This document shows, piece after piece, positions 49,033 to 57,075 of a stretch of DNA of 64,000 nt. Within the stretch, counting starts at the first letter, position 1, and every line of letters starts with the position of its first letter. The position numbers and the translations under genes were made by a program. The notes under the pieces are model-generated. The model was not told the origin of the DNA. It did not search any database and worked only from the letters and a program-made list of their open reading frames with translations. The stretch comes from Bacteroidota bacterium. Lineage in GTDB: Bacteria > Bacteroidota > Bacteroidia > B-17B0 > Aurantibacillaceae. Where the stretch lies: contig JAQZBQ010000007.1 of NCBI GenBank assembly GCA_029237825.1, positions 62,001 to 126,000 on the forward strand, read 5' to 3'.

Positions 49033-51189
49033 TTAAAAATCAAATTTACCACGGTGGTCTTCTATACCGGCTTTTTCCTTGATGGCGTCAAATAACTCAT
49101 AGTCAACGCGGCCGTTATTCATACGCTCTATTTCCACCTGCTTGCCCTTAAATTCTTTTGGCAATACAGCTTCAGTAACCGATGAAACATTTACTACAAA
49201 CACACCATTGTCGCCTTTAATAGGTTTACTGATCATTCCCGCTTTCATTGCGGTTGCTGTTCCGATTAGTGCATCTTCTCTTCCAATAGATGCTACGTTG
49301 AACGCTGAAAACGTAAGGTTTTCGGCTTTTTCGGCAGTTAAACCCATTTTCGAAGCGATATCGTCGATGGACTTGGAAACACCTGATTTAGTAGTAAATT
49401 CTGCAATGAACGTTTCTGCTTTTTTATCACGAATAGCCTTTGCGGTAACATCCTCTTTCACATCTTCCAAAGGTGCAATTCCTTTTTCTTTGATAGAAAC
49501 CAGGTGCGCAACAACAAAACGGTCTTTAAACTCAAACACCGGAGACACATCGCCTTTTTGGGCTTTATAAACCCAACGAACCAAATCCTTTGCGCCTTCA
49601 AGCCCGGGTAAAGCCTTATCTCCTTCTTTAATACTTTCTGCAATTCGCTTATTTAATTTATCAGTTTCCACACCTTTTTCAAACGCGTCTGAACTCGTGT
49701 TTTTGCCGGCGAAATCGCTAGCAACTTTATAGTATTCCTGTGTTGTTTCTGAACTAGGTGAAATCAATTTGCTGATTTGAGCAATTGTATAGGAATTATG
49801 ACGTGTTTTAGAAACGTTTAAAACTTCAATGATGTGGTAACCGAATTGAGTTGGTACTATAGAAATATTTCCCACGGTTCCCTGAAGACCCGCATTTTTA
49901 AACGGATCCACAAAACCTTTATTCTCATCAAACCAGCCATAATCTCCGCCTTTATCCAAGGAACCCATATCATCTGACATTGTTTTTACCAACGTGTCAA
50001 ACTTCACCTGTTTAGTTTGTAGCAATACTAATAAACTATCAGCAATACGCTTTGCTGTTTCAGGCGTGCGTTGTGACTGTGTTCTCTGACTTTGGAGCCC
50101 AATCAAAATATGACGCACTTTCGCGGAGTCAGCAACTGATTTAACATCCGTAAGTTTATACACCTTAACAAAGGTGCCTTCTGTATAGGGACCAAATACA
50201 GTTCCTTTTGGTGCAGTATACACCGATGAATCGGAAATGATCATATTTTTCTTACCGTAATTGGCAATGTTAATCTGTCCACCTTCACTTTCCTGAGCGA
50301 TGAATGAAGAGTCCTCTTCTGCGGTTCGTGTCTTAAACTCCTCCGTAACTCGCTGAGCGTCTTTCATCAATGCCTCATAATCTGCTTTGGATGGCATCAC
50401 ATCATAAGCCACATACTCGATCTTACGGGATGGTTCAACTACTTTATAATCGTTCTGATGTTTGTTATAGTACGCTTTAATTTCGTCCTCACTTACCTTT
50501 ACTGCCGAATCGGAAACCGATGTATACCTCTTTAATACGAATGAAGCGTTTACCTGCTTATTTTGAGCAATGAACTGATCCTTTGCTTCCGCCGTAGTTA
50601 CGTACATTCCTTTTTTAATAAGGTTGTTGTATTTTTCAGCTGCACGCACTTCAAGAATCGATTTTTCTAATTGCTGCCAGAATTTTTCCTGTTCAGGATT
50701 CATTTGACCAACCCATTGGTTCAGTTTCATTAGGTCTAATGTGCCATCTCCTTTTGCGAAACCTTCGTACACCCTTCCGGTTTGCTGATCGGTTAACTGC
50801 TGAATGACATATTGGTGTGGATGAACTAACATCAAATCGTACAATTCGTCTTCAGAAACAGAGATTCCGAGTTCTTTATACTGAACTTTAATAACCTTAT
50901 CGTTAATTAACTGACTCCAAACCGATTCAATGATCTGCTCTTTGGTTTTATCGTCGATTGGTGCGTTTGGATTGGATTTTTGAATCTGTGCAATTTGTTC
51001 ATTCACCTTCGCACTGAAAGCCGTGTAATCAATTTTGTCACCAGCAATCACGCCAACCTCAGTATCCTGATTACTAAATAAAGCTCCACCCGACCCTAAA
51101 AGGCTTTCCAAAATAAATATCACGAGGGCTAAACCTACGATTCCAACTAATAGACCTGTCTTACTACGAATTTTTTCTAAAACGCTCAT
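49033..51189 (-). CDS. ppiD: PpiD-type periplasmic peptidyl-prolyl isomerase / chaperone
   Basis: 718 residues. One N-terminal membrane helix (V-G-I-V-G-L-A-L-V-I-F-I-L) anchors a periplasmic chaperone region of SurA_N type. Residues about 345-455 are a parvulin rotamase (V-R-H-I-L-I-G, M-S-D-D-M-G-S-L-D-K-G-G-D-Y-G-W-F and F-G-Y-H-I-I-E-V). A second partial rotamase-like repeat follows. It helps fold outer-membrane and secreted proteins at the inner-membrane exit. Large for PpiD (E. coli 623). It is placed after the coaX / outer-membrane / lptC group, as often in Bacteroidota. Confidence 0.9.
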   Translation of the reverse strand: MSVLEKIRSKTGLLVGIVGLALVIFILESLLGSGGALFSNQDTEVGVIAGDKIDYTAFSAKVNEQIAQIQKSNPNAPIDDKTKEQIIESVWSQLINDKVIKVQYKELGISVSEDELYDLMLVHPHQYVIQQLTDQQTGRVYEGFAKGDGTLDLMKLNQWVGQMNPEQEKFWQQLEKSILEVRAAEKYNNLIKKGMYVTTAEAKDQFIAQNKQVNASFVLKRYTSVSDSAVKVSEDEIKAYYNKHQNDYKVVEPSRKIEYVAYDVMPSKADYEALMKDAQRVTEEFKTRTAEEDSSFIAQESEGGQINIANYGKKNMIISDSSVYTAPKGTVFGPYTEGTFVKVYKLTDVKSVADSAKVRHILIGLQSQRTQSQRTPETAKRIADSLLVLLQTKQVKFDTLVKTMSDDMGSLDKGGDYGWFDENKGFVDPFKNAGLQGTVGNISIVPTQFGYHIIEVLNVSKTRHNSYTIAQISKLISPSSETTQEYYKVASDFAGKNTSSDAFEKGVETDKLNKRIAESIKEGDKALPGLEGAKDLVRWVYKAQKGDVSPVFEFKDRFVVAHLVSIKEKGIAPLEDVKEDVTAKAIRDKKAETFIAEFTTKSGVSKSIDDIASKMGLTAEKAENLTFSAFNVASIGREDALIGTATAMKAGMISKPIKGDNGVFVVNVSSVTEAVLPKEFKGKQVEIERMNNGRVDYELFDAIKEKAGIEDHRGKFDF

Positions 51190-51386
51190 GTTTGTTTATA
51201 ATTTAAGGAATGCAAAGATAAAATTATTGCTGAAAAACCGAAAATAAATGGGAAATATATTTTAAAAGGAAAGGTGGTCTCGAGCCGTGTATAAATAGGG
51301 AAAAACCGGATTATGGGAACCTCAACGGTGCAATAAAACATGCCTCCAATTTAAAATTAAATACGGCCAAGAAATCAACAGATCGA

Positions 51387-51596
51387 TCAGCGACGGGGTT
51401 CGTTATTTGCCAGCCGGTCCTGGTTTTTCCTTTGGTACCGGCGTAATAGATACATGATGGAAGCAATGATAAACACAAATATAAAATACAAAGCGCTATC
51501 GGTATCCCTACGGATGAGAAAATAAACGGTTATTACGGCGCTACCCAAAGCCAGGATCAGCCAGATAATTTCTAATATTCGGAAAAATTTACTCAT
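51387..51596 (-). CDS. Small two-helix membrane protein
   Basis: 69 residues. Two hydrophobic helices (about 8-27 and 34-50) and a basic tail R-R-Y-Q-R-K-N-Q-D-R. Nine bases after lptC, so it is in the same unit. Similar small proteins appear at this position in other Bacteroidota; function unknown. The 190 bases that follow, up to ppiD, hold nothing I could identify. Confidence 0.68.
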   Translation of the reverse strand: MSKFFRILEIIWLILALGSAVITVYFLIRRDTDSALYFIFVFIIASIMYLLRRYQRKNQDRLANNEPRR

Positions 51597-51605
51597 GTTC
51601 GGTTT

Positions 51606-52169
51606 TTATAATTGATTATCTTCTATACGGATGGTTCCCGTAATTTCTTTGATTTCATACTGGGTAAAATCCTGGTTTGCTTCCAAGCCTTTTCCCATGA
51701 TAATTTCTTTGGCTGTGGTGATTTTCACAAATGCATTTGAAATAATTTTCTTTTTATTTTCATCCCAAATGAGGTGTTCGGTATTTAATTTTTCACCGTT
51801 CACATTTACTACCTCAACATTGTATTTCACTTCCATTCGCTTGCTTGCCTCATAGCGCACGCCGTAATCAGCCTTTAATGTTGTGGCTTCTTTGGCATTA
51901 TCATCATAAAAAATAACAAATAGTCCTTTCGGCATAATTGTTACCGGTTCTTTAACGCCTTTCGCATACTTCTGCATTTGCGGCGTTTGAAGTTTAATTT
52001 TTAAAATGGTTGAGTCAGAATAGAGCATGGTTACTCCTTTTCCTGTTAAATCAGGCATTATGGTTCGCTGATTAAGAGCAAGAACTTCGTTACGGTCGGT
52101 TTCGCATGAAATGCAAAACATTACCGCCAATAACAAGAGAAATTGGTATATGTTTTTGACGGCCCACAT
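51606..52169 (-). CDS. lptC: LptC-type lipopolysaccharide export lipoprotein
   Basis: 187 residues from ATG 52169 (a TTG six bases earlier is also possible). Signal with lipobox C-I-S-C, then the LptC jellyroll: Y-S-D-S-T-I-L-K-I-K-L, A-D-Y-G-V-R-Y and L-N-T-E-H-L-I-W-D-E-N-K-K-K-I-I-S, the L..LxWd pattern typical of LPS-export proteins. It moves lipopolysaccharide across the periplasm in the Lpt bridge. Confidence 0.87.
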   Translation of the reverse strand: MWAVKNIYQFLLLLAVMFCISCETDRNEVLALNQRTIMPDLTGKGVTMLYSDSTILKIKLQTPQMQKYAKGVKEPVTIMPKGLFVIFYDDNAKEATTLKADYGVRYEASKRMEVKYNVEVVNVNGEKLNTEHLIWDENKKKIISNAFVKITTAKEIIMGKGLEANQDFTQYEIKEITGTIRIEDNQL

Positions 52170-52175
52170 AAACAA

Positions 52176-53636
52176 TTAATCGTATTTGTATTTAATAAAC
52201 CAGCGCTTATTAAACGTAAATCCTAATACAAGGCGCACATAATCCTCCTGAAGCAGCATATTAGTGGTAGTTCCCATTTTTCCATACTGTGCGGAAATAT
52301 TAACCATTGCCACGTCATCAAATCTTCCAATTCCCACTGGGAGCCCCAGGCCGGCGGAAATAAAATAATTCCGAATTGCGGTATTCTTTAAATCGAGGTA
52401 ACCATCCGAATAGGAAACACCCAGGCGATAGTGAATACGGCTCACGTAGTTGGCAGTTCCAAAGGCAAGTTTATTGGGAACAAAATTCAAACCTGCTGAA
52501 ACCCGATAACTGTTTTTGAAATTGGTGGCAGGCGTATCAAAATATTTGAACCCGCTCCAGTTCGTGGTTGCTGCATCCATTAATACGGTTAACTTCTCGC
52601 CCTTCTTAACCGACAAGCCAAATCCCATTTCAAGTGGCAATACAATTGAACCCGGGAGGTCCTGGGAATTAAGCACAGTATCCTTTGGACGCTCAATGCC
52701 AAAACCATCTGTTGCATAATTATAAATGATATTACTTTGTTTGGCCTGAATTCCCATTGGTGTATTAACAAATGCGCCAATACCAATTTTTATCCTTTGT
52801 TTCAACAAACGCCTTTGCCCTTTGGAGCCAACCGAGTCAATGCTAAAATGTGTTTGAATTCCCCCATTGAAGGTAAAGTCGTTAACCTGAACCGAACGTT
52901 GACGCTTGGAATTAAAATAAACAATACTTCCGGGGTATACTACGTCTGTGACCTGATTGATGGTTCCAAAAAGGTAGTTGGCGGTAACCCCGATTGCGAG
53001 TTCGGATAACAATTGATTGCCAAACTTTTTACGCTTGTATTTTGATGTTTGCCTTTGTTTCACCAGAGAATCAGTAGAAGCGGATTTATAGAATTTCCAA
53101 ATCTGATTTTTAAATGGTTTTATTCCAGCGCCAATAAATGCTTTATTTATACCCCCGTCACCCTGGTAGATATAAGTCATACTTCCAATAGATGGATGTT
53201 CCTGTTCGGAAGTAATCTTATAACCAACAGTACTGTAAGGCATGATCCCAAAAGCGGCGCCACCCATGCGTTTCAACGGAAAGCCAACGGATCCGTATGA
53301 AAAATTGGTGTTCTTTTTCTTAATTGAACTGGTTTCACTACTGATTTTCGTAAACTGCGATTGTCCGCCTAGCTCAAAAATACTCAGTCGAATTCCCGCT
53401 AAGCCAGCCGGGTTAGCGGTATTAATTGTAAAAGGTGCTATGGTGTCCTGGTGATACGCAATGAATGAGCCCCCCATGGCAGCTGGCGTTGCGAAAGTTT
53501 GTAGGTTCATTTCACCAATTCCGTATCGAGAATAAGGACTTGAGGTTAGGATCTGCGCAAAAGAATGCGTACCCAGGGATACAAACAGGAACAAAAAAAC
53601 AGGTAATCTGAAAATTGAAGTATTATACTTTTGCAA
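52176..53636 (-). CDS. Outer-membrane barrel protein (FadL-like)
   Basis: 486 residues. Signal peptide ends H-S-F-A-Q. The mature start T-S-S-P-Y-S-R-Y-G-I-G-E and N-P-A-G-L-A-G-I-R resemble the FadL/OMPP1 family of Bacteroidota, followed by many amphipathic strands and a final aromatic-rich strand (R-W-F-I-K-Y-K-Y). Probably a hydrophobic-compound or lipid channel. The start codon appears to be TTG, 14 bases inside the end of coaX, so the genes are translationally linked. Confidence 0.82.
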   Translation of the reverse strand: MQKYNTSIFRLPVFLFLFVSLGTHSFAQILTSSPYSRYGIGEMNLQTFATPAAMGGSFIAYHQDTIAPFTINTANPAGLAGIRLSIFELGGQSQFTKISSETSSIKKKNTNFSYGSVGFPLKRMGGAAFGIMPYSTVGYKITSEQEHPSIGSMTYIYQGDGGINKAFIGAGIKPFKNQIWKFYKSASTDSLVKQRQTSKYKRKKFGNQLLSELAIGVTANYLFGTINQVTDVVYPGSIVYFNSKRQRSVQVNDFTFNGGIQTHFSIDSVGSKGQRRLLKQRIKIGIGAFVNTPMGIQAKQSNIIYNYATDGFGIERPKDTVLNSQDLPGSIVLPLEMGFGLSVKKGEKLTVLMDAATTNWSGFKYFDTPATNFKNSYRVSAGLNFVPNKLAFGTANYVSRIHYRLGVSYSDGYLDLKNTAIRNYFISAGLGLPVGIGRFDDVAMVNISAQYGKMGTTTNMLLQEDYVRLVLGFTFNKRWFIKYKYD

Positions 53637-54351
53637 AATTGTAATTTAATATATCGTTAAGGCCTTTCAGTACTAAATTTTGGTGGGCAAATATGCTATT
53701 TTTTAACCGCTTTGCCAAGAATTCACTATCACCGCCTGTTAAAAGAACTAAAATTCCCGGAAACCGGTTTTGGTAACCGTCGATTATTCCGTCAATCTCT
53801 GAAATGACTCCATTTACCACACCAGAAAGAATGGATTGTTCAGTGTTTTCTCCAATCAAATCTATGGGGTCTTCGGTGAGTTTCACCAAGGGTAATTTAC
53901 TGGTATGTTCATGTAATGATATTAACCGCATTTGAATTCCGGGAGAAATTCCGCCCCCCAGATACTCATTTTGTGCATTTGTAAAATTGTATTTAATACA
54001 GGTTCCGGCATCTATAACCAAAAAGTTTTTATCCGGCTGAAGGAAATAGGCCCCGACGGAAGCTGCAATTCTATCGGAACCCAATGTAGAAACTGAACGG
54101 TAGAGATTTTTCAAAGGGATTTTGGTTTCCGCCGAAAATAAGGTGGTCGGAAAGTAACGGCCCAGTTGTCCGCATACATTACTCGTCTCAGTCACTACTG
54201 AACCTACGATACAACGGGATGCATCCTTAAACTGGCCTATATCCTGCAAGAGTTCTTCCGAACTATGAAAAATCCTCAAATCCTCTAAAAGGTCATCATT
54301 GAAAAGCGCTGCTTTAATCCGTGTATTACCGATATCAATGACCAGGTTCAT
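53623..54351 (-). CDS. coaX: Type III pantothenate kinase
   Basis: First step of coenzyme A synthesis. 242 residues from ATG 54351. It begins M-N-L-V-I-D-I-G-N-T-R-I-K, with the phosphate-1 Asp-Gly-Asn motif, then G-S-D-R-I-A-A, V-I-D-A-G-T-C-I-K-Y and L-G-G-G-I-S-P-G, all CoaX hallmarks. Monovalent-cation-dependent acetate-kinase fold. An upstream ATG would add 16 non-conserved residues. First gene of the coaX / outer-membrane protein / lptC group. Confidence 0.94.
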   Translation of the reverse strand: MNLVIDIGNTRIKAALFNDDLLEDLRIFHSSEELLQDIGQFKDASRCIVGSVVTETSNVCGQLGRYFPTTLFSAETKIPLKNLYRSVSTLGSDRIAASVGAYFLQPDKNFLVIDAGTCIKYNFTNAQNEYLGGGISPGIQMRLISLHEHTSKLPLVKLTEDPIDLIGENTEQSILSGVVNGVISEIDGIIDGYQNRFPGILVLLTGGDSEFLAKRLKNSIFAHQNLVLKGLNDILNYNFAKV

Positions 54352-54416
54352 CGTGTATAAAAGTAACCAAATACCATTTATGTAGCATGGATGAAACAAG
54401 ATTTCTTAATAATTGT

Positions 54417-54446
54417 TTTGAAGTATAAATAATTCTCTTAAATTTG
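54417..54446 (+). promoter_or_regulatory. Promoter of tRNA-Phe
   Basis: -33 TTTG at 54417-54420 and -7 TAAATTTG at 54439-54446, 18 bases apart, ending 15 bases before the tRNA. A good Bacteroidota-type promoter. Confidence 0.6.
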
Positions 54447-54461
54447 CAGCCCGATTACGTT

Positions 54462-54534
54462 GGTACCTTAGCTCAGTCGGTAGAGCAACAGACTGAAAAT
54501 CTGTGTGTCCCTGGTTCGATTCCTGGAGGTACCA
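54462..54534 (+). tRNA. tRNA-Phe, anticodon GAA
   Basis: 73 nt. Acceptor GGTACCT pairs with AGGTACC, discriminator A. D-arm with AGCTCAGTCGGTAGAGC, anticodon stem ACAGA / TCTGT with loop CTGAAAA giving GAA at 54495-54497, T-arm CCTGG-TTCGATT-CCTGG (loop intact). CCA is not encoded. Terminator at 54549. Confidence 0.96.
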
Positions 54535-54548
54535 CTTTCAAAATGAAT

Positions 54549-54582
54549 AAACCCCTGAAGGCAATACTATCAGGGGTTTTTT
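54549..54582 (+). terminator. Terminator of tRNA-Phe
   Basis: Stem AAACCCCTGA / TCAGGGGTTT followed by T-rich sequence, 15 bases after the tRNA. Confidence 0.85.
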
Positions 54583-54712
54583 GTTTTAGTTTGCTGTTTG
54601 GATTTTTTCTCTACGCAGTCGTTTACACAAAACATCTTATATCGTACACTCAGCGCAAATTTTGGCAATCTCCACTATTTTCGTAATATTACGCACTTAA
54701 AAAATTAAAGAA

Positions 54713-55891
54713 ATGGCAACAGATAACTTTCAGGCACACGATTATTATTTAATGGATGAATTGTTAAGCGATGAACATAAATTGATTCGTGAAACAGCCC
54801 GTGCATGGGTGAAAAAGGAAGTAACGCCAATTGTTGAAGAAGCTTGCCAAACAACAACTTTCCCTAAACAATGGATAAAAGGCCTGGCAGAAATAGGCGC
54901 CTTTGGGCCATATATCCCTGCCGAATATGGCGGACCAGGACTTGATCAGATTTCTTATGGATTGATTATGCAGGAACTGGAACGCGGTGATAGTGGTTTA
55001 CGTTCTACAGCATCAGTTCAAAGCTCTTTAGTAATGTATCCGATTTATGCGTATGGAAGCGAAGAACAAAAGAAGAAATATTTACCAAAATTGGCTACCG
55101 GAGAATTAATGGGTTGTTTTGGTTTAACGGAACCCGATCATGGAAGTAATCCTAACGGTATGTTAACCAATTTCAAAGACAAGGGCGATTATTATTTACT
55201 GAACGGTGCAAAAATGTGGATCAGTAATTCGCCATTTGCAGACATCGCCATTGTATGGGCAAAAGATGAAAATGGTGAGGTAAGAGGATTAATTGTTGAA
55301 AGAGGTGATCCGGGTTTTACCACACCTGAAACCCATGGAAAATGGAGTTTACGGGCAAGCGCTACAGGTGAGCTTGTGTTTGATAACGTAAAGGTTCCAA
55401 AAGAAAATTTATTGCCAAATGTAAAAGGACTGAAAGGGCCTTTAGGCTGTTTAAATTCGGCGCGTTTCGGAATTGCATGGGGTGTTATTGGAGCTGCCAT
55501 GGATTGTTATGATAGTGCCTTACGTTACAGTAAGGAGCGCATTCAATTTGGAAAACCAATTGGCGCGTTTCAATTAACGCAAAAAAAACTTGCTGAGATG
55601 ATCACAGAAATTACAAAAGCACAATTGCTGACGTTCCGTTTAGGCCAATTAAAAAATGAAAACCGTGCAACACCTGCACAAATCAGTATGGCTAAGCGTA
55701 ACAATGTGAACATGGCTTTACAAATTGCCCGCGAAGCCCGTCAGATTCATGGTGGAATGGGTATTACCGGTGAATACCCGATTATGCGTCACATGATGAA
55801 CTTAGAATCGGTTATAACTTATGAAGGGACACATGATATCCATCTTTTAATTACAGGCATGGATGTTACCGGCTTTAATGCCTTTTCTTAA
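54713..55891 (+). CDS. Acyl-CoA dehydrogenase, glutaryl-CoA dehydrogenase type
   Basis: 392 residues. FAD enzyme; motifs C-F-G-L-T-E-P-D-H-G-S-N-P, M-W-I-S-N-S-P-F-A-D, R-I-Q-F-G-K-P-I-G-A-F-Q-L and R-Q-I-H-G-G-M-G-I. The catalytic base is the glutamate in V-I-T-Y-E-G-T-H-D-I-H. H-G-S-N and T-Y-E-G-T-H-D-I-H favour glutaryl-CoA dehydrogenase (GcdH), used in lysine and tryptophan breakdown; crotonyl-CoA would be the product. Single gene with terminator. Confidence 0.9.
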   Translation: MATDNFQAHDYYLMDELLSDEHKLIRETARAWVKKEVTPIVEEACQTTTFPKQWIKGLAEIGAFGPYIPAEYGGPGLDQISYGLIMQELERGDSGLRSTASVQSSLVMYPIYAYGSEEQKKKYLPKLATGELMGCFGLTEPDHGSNPNGMLTNFKDKGDYYLLNGAKMWISNSPFADIAIVWAKDENGEVRGLIVERGDPGFTTPETHGKWSLRASATGELVFDNVKVPKENLLPNVKGLKGPLGCLNSARFGIAWGVIGAAMDCYDSALRYSKERIQFGKPIGAFQLTQKKLAEMITEITKAQLLTFRLGQLKNENRATPAQISMAKRNNVNMALQIAREARQIHGGMGITGEYPIMRHMMNLESVITYEGTHDIHLLITGMDVTGFNAFS

Positions 55892-55914
55892 AAACAACAC
55901 ATCGTATAAATCAC

Positions 55915-55948
55915 AAAATCCCGGTCGCTATGGCAACCGGGATTTTTT
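55915..55948 (+). terminator. Terminator after the acyl-CoA dehydrogenase gene
   Basis: 11-bp stem AAAATCCCGGT / ACCGGGATTTT with a ten-base loop, ending in six T. Confidence 0.88.
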
Positions 55949-55972
55949 ATGCAATTAGGGATTCAATTTCAT

Positions 55973-56003
55973 AAAAAAGCCCCGCTAATTTCTTAGCAGG
56001 GCT
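55973..56003 (-). terminator. Terminator after the lipoprotein gene at 56020
   Basis: Minus-strand stem AGCCCTGCTAA / TTAGCGGGGCT (one mismatch, four-base loop) with a T tail. Confidence 0.8.
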
Positions 56004-56019
56004 AGCAAAAATTTACAGG

Positions 56020-56988
56020 TTACCAATAAGCAATCACTTTATTTTGCGTAGTCGTTCCAGCTGTCCACGTTAGCTTCCATCCGTACGCGCACTGGTTTGT
56101 TCCCACTGTGATGGGCGTTCCTGCGGAGTTCACACCAAATAAACAATCCAAATCAAAATTTTTGCTTGCTACCTTAATTGTCAGGTGACCTGAAAGAGGG
56201 GCGCCACCACCACATGTTGTATTCCATACAATTGGTGACGTTACCTGGCTCGTAAAAGCATCCCCATCACGGGTGGTGCCATAGTTCTCCAGGTTGTTTA
56301 AACCACCGGAACTTCCAATACCCTGGCCGGTGCAGGTTAATACATAGGACGGACTTAAAGTATATGTGAACTGGCGGTGAATGTTATAACTCGCAGTGCC
56401 GCCTCCGTTAAAATTCACAAGTAAATTAGTTCCGGTTACAGAGCTTGATAAGTTTGGTTGCTGGAAAGTATAAAGATCCCACCACGTTCCGCCACTAACA
56501 TTGGTAAGGTTCTGGATACCGTTTAATTCAATAAAAGCCGCATCAGACGCGCGCGTAACACGGTATGCCAGATACTCTACTTTCATAACACATCCTGCCA
56601 TTTTCCATCTTTGGCCAGACGCGTAGTTGATAATCGTAAGGCGGATGGAGCCGCTGCGTTTCCTGTTATTGTACACGGTGATCCCATCGTAATTTAATTT
56701 AATGGTTCCGGTATGTAATCCAGTTGTATCAATGGTTAAACCGGCAATAGTGTTTGTTTGTGCAGCGGTAGTTGGCCGTTGAGCCATCACAGTATAGTCC
56801 GCAACCGTTTTGTTGATATCGTCAATTGCAATATCGTTTTCACTAATGGCTTGTCGAGAATCCGTTGACGCTTGCCCGTTTTCATCAACTTTAGGTTCCT
56901 CTTCTTCTTTTTTCTTACACCCTGAAAGGGTGAATACCACAATAACTGACATAGCAGCTATCTTGATGAGTGATTTTCGTGTTATCAT
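56020..56988 (-). CDS. Lipoprotein of unknown function
   Basis: 322 residues. Lipobox T-L-S-G-C (Cys24) followed by K-K-K-E-E-E-E-P. The mature part is Gly/Ser/Thr/Asn-rich with many beta-type segments (for example T-I-K-L-N-Y-D-G-I-T-V-Y-N-N-R-K-R-S-G and L-T-I-K-V-A-S-K-N-F-D). Bacteroidota have many such surface lipoproteins. Two cysteine pairs (C-G-G-G and L-D-C-L-F) could form disulfides. No domain recognised. Confidence 0.68.
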   Translation of the reverse strand: MITRKSLIKIAAMSVIVVFTLSGCKKKEEEEPKVDENGQASTDSRQAISENDIAIDDINKTVADYTVMAQRPTTAAQTNTIAGLTIDTTGLHTGTIKLNYDGITVYNNRKRSGSIRLTIINYASGQRWKMAGCVMKVEYLAYRVTRASDAAFIELNGIQNLTNVSGGTWWDLYTFQQPNLSSSVTGTNLLVNFNGGGTASYNIHRQFTYTLSPSYVLTCTGQGIGSSGGLNNLENYGTTRDGDAFTSQVTSPIVWNTTCGGGAPLSGHLTIKVASKNFDLDCLFGVNSAGTPITVGTNQCAYGWKLTWTAGTTTQNKVIAYW

Positions 56989-57075
56989 TTTTTAAACATT
57001 AAATTTTGAATAATCGAATTTAACGCAATTTTACAATAACCATGCCTTTATATGATTATATTGAAATTACCAGCA

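Noticed and set aside
54543-54686. 47-codon frame after tRNA-Phe with one hydrophobic segment
   Set aside because: Its first codons lie inside the tRNA terminator hairpin and it lacks a separate promoter. The hydrophobic stretch looks like chance.
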